This document shows, piece after piece, positions 60,774 to 64,000 of a DNA stretch of 64,000 nucleotides; position 1 is the stretch's first letter; each line of letters starts with the position of its first letter. The notes beneath the pieces were generated by a model. The model was not told the origin of the DNA. It ran no database searches and worked only from the letters and a program-made list of their open reading frames with translations. Origin of the DNA: an uncultured Bacteroidia bacterium (GTDB lineage: Bacteria; Bacteroidota; Bacteroidia; Bacteroidales; F082); assembly GCA_902801465.1 (NCBI GenBank), contig CADCIH010000001.1:62001-126000 (forward strand), read 5' to 3'. Position numbers and translations under genes: made by a program.

Positions 60774-60780
60774 AAGTTGG

Positions 60781-60829
60781 GAATTAGGAATTAGGAATTA
60801 GGAATTAGGAATTATGAATTAGGAATTGA
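60781..60829. repeat. Heptamer array A14
   Basis: GAATTAG x4, GAATTAT, GAATTAG, GAATTGA: seven consecutive units. It lies just upstream of the polyferredoxin start, eight bases from a REP-like palindrome. Confidence 0.92.
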
Positions 60830-60836
60830 ATTATCC

Positions 60837-60870
60837 ACACCCCATCGGGGTGCCACATCGGTAGGATTAT
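60837..60870 (+). repeat. REP-like palindrome next to array A14
   Basis: CACCCC, loop ATC, GGGGTG (60838-60852), then the tail CCACATCGGTAGGAT. It overlaps the end of the T9SS gene (stop at 60867) and follows A14 by seven bases. Confidence 0.8.
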
Positions 60871-62228
60871 CGAATAACAATTTTTTTAGCGCCCTGTTCG
60901 GTAATGACAATATAAACGCCGGGATTAAGCGTCTCGGAATGGTTGACTCGTTGTCCGGCGATGGTATAAATGGTGGCTTCGGAGAGGTTGATATCATTGC
61001 TGTCGACAGTCTCTTCGATTTGGTCGTAGCCTACGAAGGGTATGTAGGTGACGAGGCCAAGGCTTGGGTCGTCGGTTTGATGAACGATATGGTCTTCAAT
61101 ATCCGACTCATGGATGGTGCCCCATTTGTTGCCGACGGCCGTGATGTCGCAGGCGGAGTTATTGTATAAGTCGTAGATCACCCCGCTGTTGTAATTGTCG
61201 TGGATTTCGTTGTTGCCCCAGTCGTCTTCAGTGCCGAGGTCGATGTCGTGGAGATAGATGGCGGTGATACCCCAGAGGTTGCCGGTAATCACGTTGTTGC
61301 GGAGTATGGCCTTGTTGTTGGTGGAGCTTCCGTAGATGGAGATGCCGCTGCCACCGTTCATGGGGTTTTCTTCATGGAAGTTGTTGAGGAATTGGTTGCC
61401 TTCGATCACGGATGAGATGGTCTGGCCTTGTTGGTTGTAGCCATAGCGGCCTTCGCGGATGATGTTGTCTTTGAGCAGGACTTTGGTGGATCCGGTGCCC
61501 ATGAGGTCGGCTACGGAGATGCCTCCCACATACCATTGGGCCATGATGGTGTAGATCTCGTTGCCGACGATGCGGATGGTGTCTTGTCCGCCGGGACCGA
61601 GGTTGATTTGTGGGGAGTTGATATCTGTGACGTTGGTGTCGAAGTCGCAGTTCAGGATTTGTGGCGAGGCCTGTCCATTGGCAGGCGAGCTGATGGCAGC
61701 GCTTTGGTTCAGCATGAAGTAGCAGTTCTTTATGACGGGGTCGCAGTTGAACACGTCGATCACTGCATTGCAGTAGTCACGAGTGAAATACACGAACTTC
61801 ACATCGTCGAATGTCACTTCGGATTCGATGACTTTGATGCCAGCGCCGTCGGAGAAATACATCTTTTTTATGTTGCATCCCACAGCGTTCTCAAACCTTA
61901 TTTTGAAATGTTCCGTTTCATTGAGACCGTAGAACTTCACCCTGTTGCTTCCGGTATTGGTACAAACCATGGATCCGTTGATGGTGAGTAGGATTGCGGC
62001 GGCATCGATGCGCGACACTTGGTTGTCGATGACCAACACGTCGTTGGTGGAGATGGTAAGGTCGGTGTTGATGAGAAAACCGTCTGGGCCTTGGGTGACT
62101 GCGCCGTCGGTGACATTAACCAGATCGGGCAAGGTATAGGAGGTGCCGTTGCCGGGGCTGACCCATTGGGCGTTCAGAACAGATGTTAAACTGATGAAAA
62201 ATAAAAAAACAGGTAAAAACTTCTTCAT
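60867..62228 (-). CDS. T9SS-secreted right-handed beta-helix protein
   Basis: 453 residues with signal peptide ending SVLNAQ. The middle (about 80-400) is rich in Asn/Asp-Ile-Val strands (VIKNCYFMLNQSAAI, KVLLKDNIIREGRYGYN, KAILRNNVITGNLWGI), typical of parallel beta-helices found in polysaccharide lyases and adhesins. No catalytic residues are clear. The C-terminus (TIYTIAGQRVNHSETLNPGV to IVIR) is a short type A T9SS sorting domain. Promoter at 62264-62257; divergent from the response regulator. Confidence 0.82.
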   Translation of the reverse strand: MKKFLPVFLFFISLTSVLNAQWVSPGNGTSYTLPDLVNVTDGAVTQGPDGFLINTDLTISTNDVLVIDNQVSRIDAAAILLTINGSMVCTNTGSNRVKFYGLNETEHFKIRFENAVGCNIKKMYFSDGAGIKVIESEVTFDDVKFVYFTRDYCNAVIDVFNCDPVIKNCYFMLNQSAAISSPANGQASPQILNCDFDTNVTDINSPQINLGPGGQDTIRIVGNEIYTIMAQWYVGGISVADLMGTGSTKVLLKDNIIREGRYGYNQQGQTISSVIEGNQFLNNFHEENPMNGGSGISIYGSSTNNKAILRNNVITGNLWGITAIYLHDIDLGTEDDWGNNEIHDNYNSGVIYDLYNNSACDITAVGNKWGTIHESDIEDHIVHQTDDPSLGLVTYIPFVGYDQIEETVDSNDINLSEATIYTIAGQRVNHSETLNPGVYIVITEQGAKKIVIR

Positions 62229-62256
62229 GATAAAAATGGCTTTTTGTTTTGATAAA

Positions 62257-62264
62257 CAAAGGTA
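62257..62264 (-). promoter_or_regulatory. -7 promoter box for the beta-helix gene
   Basis: Minus-strand TACCTTTG, 28 bases upstream of ATG 62228. Confidence 0.6.
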
Positions 62265-62277
62265 TGTTTTTTTTCCT

Positions 62278-62285
62278 TATCTTTG
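62278..62285 (+). promoter_or_regulatory. -7 promoter box for the response regulator
   Basis: TATCTTTG, 20 bases before ATG 62306. It is inside the longer reading frame (from 62249), which is therefore rejected. Confidence 0.7.
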
Positions 62286-62305
62286 CAAGGAAAGAAAAAA
62301 TCAAT

Positions 62306-63466
62306 ATGTCAAGAATTTTGATCATCGACGACCAGGATGCCATTCGCCGTGTGTTGCGTGACATTCTGGAGAATGAGAAATATCAAGTGGATGATGCCGC
62401 CAATGGCCCAACTGCTCTTGAAATGATCAAGGAGCAGGAATACGATGCCATCTTGTGTGACATCAAGATGCCCGACATGGACGGCATTGAGGTCCTGGAG
62501 CAGGTGAAGTCCATCTGTGACACGCCGGTCATTATGATTTCGGGTCATGGTACTATCGACACTGCGGTGGATGCCATCAAGAAAGGGGCGTTCGACTTCA
62601 TCCAAAAACCACCTGATCTGAACCGGCTGCTCATCACTGTGCGCAATGCCCTCGACAAGCAGAGCCTCAGCACTGAAAACAAGGCGTTGAAGAAGGCCGT
62701 CAGTCGCCAGAATGAGATGGTAGGCGCCTCGGCACCCATGATGGAAGTGCGCGACATGATTGAGAAGGTGGCGCCGACGAATGCCCGTGTGCTCATCACT
62801 GGCGAGAACGGCACTGGAAAAGAGCTGGTGGCCCGTCAGTTGCATGAACTCAGTCCTCGCCGTTATGGTCCTTTCATTGAGGTTAACTGTGCTGCTATAC
62901 CTGCCGAGCTTATTGAGAGCCAGTTGTTTGGCCATGAAAAAGGGTCTTTTACCTCGGCTATCAAGCAGAAGAAAGGTGACTTTGAGCTGGCTAATGGTGG
63001 CACCTTGTTTTTAGATGAGATTGGCGACATGAGTCTGGCTGCCCAGGCCAAGGTGCTGCGTGCCTTGCAGGAGAACAAGATTGTGCGAGTGGGAGGAGAG
63101 AAGGAGATTCCTGTTGATGTGCGCATCCTAGCGGCCACCAACAAGGACTTGCGTAAGATGATTGAGCAGGGGGACTTTCGTGAGGACCTGTACCATCGTC
63201 TGAGTGTCATCGTCATCCATGTGCCGCCGTTGCGAGAGCGCAAGGACGACATTCCCTTGCTGGTGGGCAGTTTTGTGGAAACCATCGCTGCCAGCATGGG
63301 CCAAGCCGTGCCGAAATTTACTGACGAGGCCATGGAAGAGCTGAAGAATTACCAGTGGACGGGAAATATCCGGGAGTTACACAACATTGTGGAACGTTTG
63401 GTGATTCTTTGTGGCAGCACGATTACCAAGGATGATGTGGTCCATTTTGGGAACCCGCTGAAGTGA
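62306..63466 (+). CDS. Sigma-54-type response regulator (receiver-AAA+), no C-terminal HTH
   Basis: 386 residues from ATG 62306 (MSRILIIDDQ). The receiver domain (about 1-120) has phosphoacceptor Asp52 in CDIKMPDMDG. An AAA+ sigma-54 interaction domain follows with Walker A GENGTGKE, GHEKGSFTSA (in place of GAFTGA), Walker B GGTLFLDEIGD, and FREDLYHRLSVI. The protein stops at DVVHFGNPLK, just after the ATPase, so the usual Fis-type HTH is missing. This shape is a known Bacteroidota group (NtrX-like). Targets cannot be read from sequence. No histidine kinase is adjacent. Confidence 0.9.
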   Translation: MSRILIIDDQDAIRRVLRDILENEKYQVDDAANGPTALEMIKEQEYDAILCDIKMPDMDGIEVLEQVKSICDTPVIMISGHGTIDTAVDAIKKGAFDFIQKPPDLNRLLITVRNALDKQSLSTENKALKKAVSRQNEMVGASAPMMEVRDMIEKVAPTNARVLITGENGTGKELVARQLHELSPRRYGPFIEVNCAAIPAELIESQLFGHEKGSFTSAIKQKKGDFELANGGTLFLDEIGDMSLAAQAKVLRALQENKIVRVGGEKEIPVDVRILAATNKDLRKMIEQGDFREDLYHRLSVIVIHVPPLRERKDDIPLLVGSFVETIAASMGQAVPKFTDEAMEELKNYQWTGNIRELHNIVERLVILCGSTITKDDVVHFGNPLK

Positions 63467-63535
63467 GTGGAGAACGGAAAATGGAGAACGGAAAACGGAA
63501 AATTTTCAGTTCTCCGTTCTCCGTTTTCCGTTCCA
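63466..63535. repeat. Heptamer array A15, inverted halves
   Basis: Ten units: AGTGGAG, AACGGAA, AATGGAG, AACGGAA, AACGGAA, AATTTTC, AGTTCTC, CGTTCTC, CGTTTTC, CGTTCCA. The second half is close to the reverse complement of the first, giving a long hairpin just after the response regulator stop; it may act as a terminator. Confidence 0.9.
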
Positions 63536-63563
63536 ACCCCTTGCGGTGGAACGAAATTTGTTG

Positions 63564-63571
63564 TATTTTTG
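63564..63571 (+). promoter_or_regulatory. -7 promoter box for ssrA
   Basis: TATTTTTG, 59 bases upstream of the mature tmRNA 5' end. The precursor leader contains array A16. Confidence 0.6.
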
Positions 63572-63593
63572 CGCCGTGTTCTTTGAAAGCAAA

Positions 63594-63628
63594 AACTTTC
63601 CGTTTTCCGTTTTCAACTTTCCACTTTA
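63594..63628. repeat. Heptamer array A16 in the tmRNA leader
   Basis: AACTTTC, CGTTTTC, CGTTTTC, AACTTTC, CACTTTA, ending two bases before the mature tmRNA end. Confidence 0.85.
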
Positions 63629-63630
63629 TT

Positions 63631-63996
63631 GGGGGTGACCGGTTTTGACAGCAAGATGAGTCGTCACGGAAGCATGCCGAGCCTCGCAGCGAAGCTCGTA
63701 AATCTTAACTGCAAAAAAGTAATTGGCGAAAATAACTACGCTTTCGCTGCCTGATCGAAGTACAGTAGATCACTGGCTTAATCCGCTCACAAGGTGGGTG
63801 GACGAAACATCCCGCAGGTGGAGATGCCTGATTCCGGCCTGAGCACGGGGTGCTAATCAATTTCGGGATATTAGGAGATAAGGTCAGGTTTAGGGCGTTC
63901 GTTCCCTTGCCTGGCACGAAAACCAACAGCGGAATAAGCATGTAGAAACCTTGGGGGTTCCTTGTTTGGACGAGGGTTCGACTCCCTCCATCTCCA
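63631..63996 (+). ncRNA. ssrA: tmRNA (SsrA), tag GENNYAFAA
   Basis: Starts GGGGGTGACC and ends with acceptor half CATCTCC plus discriminator A; the tRNA-like 3' part contains GGGTTCGACTCCC (T arm). The 5' and 3' acceptor strands pair over seven positions (two G-U). The tag reading frame is GGC GAA AAT AAC TAC GCT TTC GCT GCC TGA (63724-63753), giving GENNYAFAA. tmRNA rescues stalled ribosomes and tags the nascent chain for degradation. The 3' CCA is not encoded (CGG follows). Confidence 0.97.
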
Positions 63997-64000
63997 CGGA

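Noticed and set aside
63463-63648. Small open frame of 61 codons before tmRNA
   Set aside because: It is made of heptamer repeats and runs into the tmRNA; no homology or start signal.

Overview
The window is a gene-dense piece of a Bacteroidota chromosome, most likely order Bacteroidales and an anaerobe. The signs are: promoters of the Bacteroidota type (a TAnnTTTG box near the start, almost no Shine-Dalgarno sequences); two secreted proteins with type IX secretion C-terminal signals; a KorAB 2-oxoacid:ferredoxin oxidoreductase with a small 2[4Fe-4S] ferredoxin; a DUF6089-uppS-bamA-ompH-ompH block; and a tmRNA whose tag reads GENNYAFAA. I cannot name genus or species. No rRNA, prophage, transposase, integrase or CRISPR array is visible, and no gene-free stretch exceeds about 230 bases.

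Layout. 1-4586: the 3' part of a PEP/pyruvate-binding protein, then lepA. 4583-5683: dprA, convergent with lepA. 5806-13564: rsgA, a shortened ACT-type protein, nadK, DUF6089 barrel, uppS, bamA and two OmpH/Skp-like chaperones (envelope assembly block). 13612-17361: two-domain VOC protein and short-chain dehydrogenase, divergent from an alpha-oxoamine synthase and a MarR regulator; this looks like a sphingolipid or sulfonolipid type lipid locus. 17461-24852: a lipoprotein, a small secreted protein, a VTC-domain polyphosphate polymerase-like protein, DUF4956 membrane protein, a DUF2490-like protein, a protein kinase-AAA+ fusion with a small partner, and a GH2 glycosidase. 24973-29210: a lipoprotein, ferredoxin, and korAB. 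29297-34560: flavin reductase, tilS, a DsbD-like thiol reductase and an Ntn hydrolase. 34712-35168: a small toxin-antitoxin pair. 35221-39213: M20 peptidase, lpxH, punA, lpxK. 39267-47517: Nif3-like, zinc-ribbon coiled coil, FadL-like porin, a Tyr/His-rich lipoprotein, proS, a GIN-domain lipoprotein and a PagL-like deacylase. 47588-52538: mazG, a T9SS cargo protein, cdsA, psd. 52557-57966: a TrmH-HAD fusion, an MbnH/MbnP-like pair, DUF2027-Smr protein, a small lipoprotein running into tRNA-Arg(CCG), and another lipoprotein. 57967-63996: an aldo/keto reductase with ferredoxin domain, a NapH-NapG type polyferredoxin, a second T9SS protein, a sigma-54 response regulator and ssrA (tmRNA).

The most unusual layer is not a gene. 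At least 16 short arrays built from degenerate heptanucleotides (for example GGAAAAC, TTATCTT, GAATTAG, CTTACTT, CTCTCAC) lie across the window. They sit between genes, supply stop codons and C-terminal residues of several proteins, supply the probable start and signal-peptide n-region of one, and are embedded in frame in three genes (the PEP/pyruvate-binding gene, tilS, and the join of the TrmH-HAD fusion). A second family, a REP-like palindrome (GCACCCC-N3-GGGGTGC followed by a CATNTCGGTAG tail), occurs about five times and in three of these lies within 20 bases of a heptamer array, including a paired inverted copy inside tilS. A separate, near-perfect 35-base palindrome lies inside the MarR gene.
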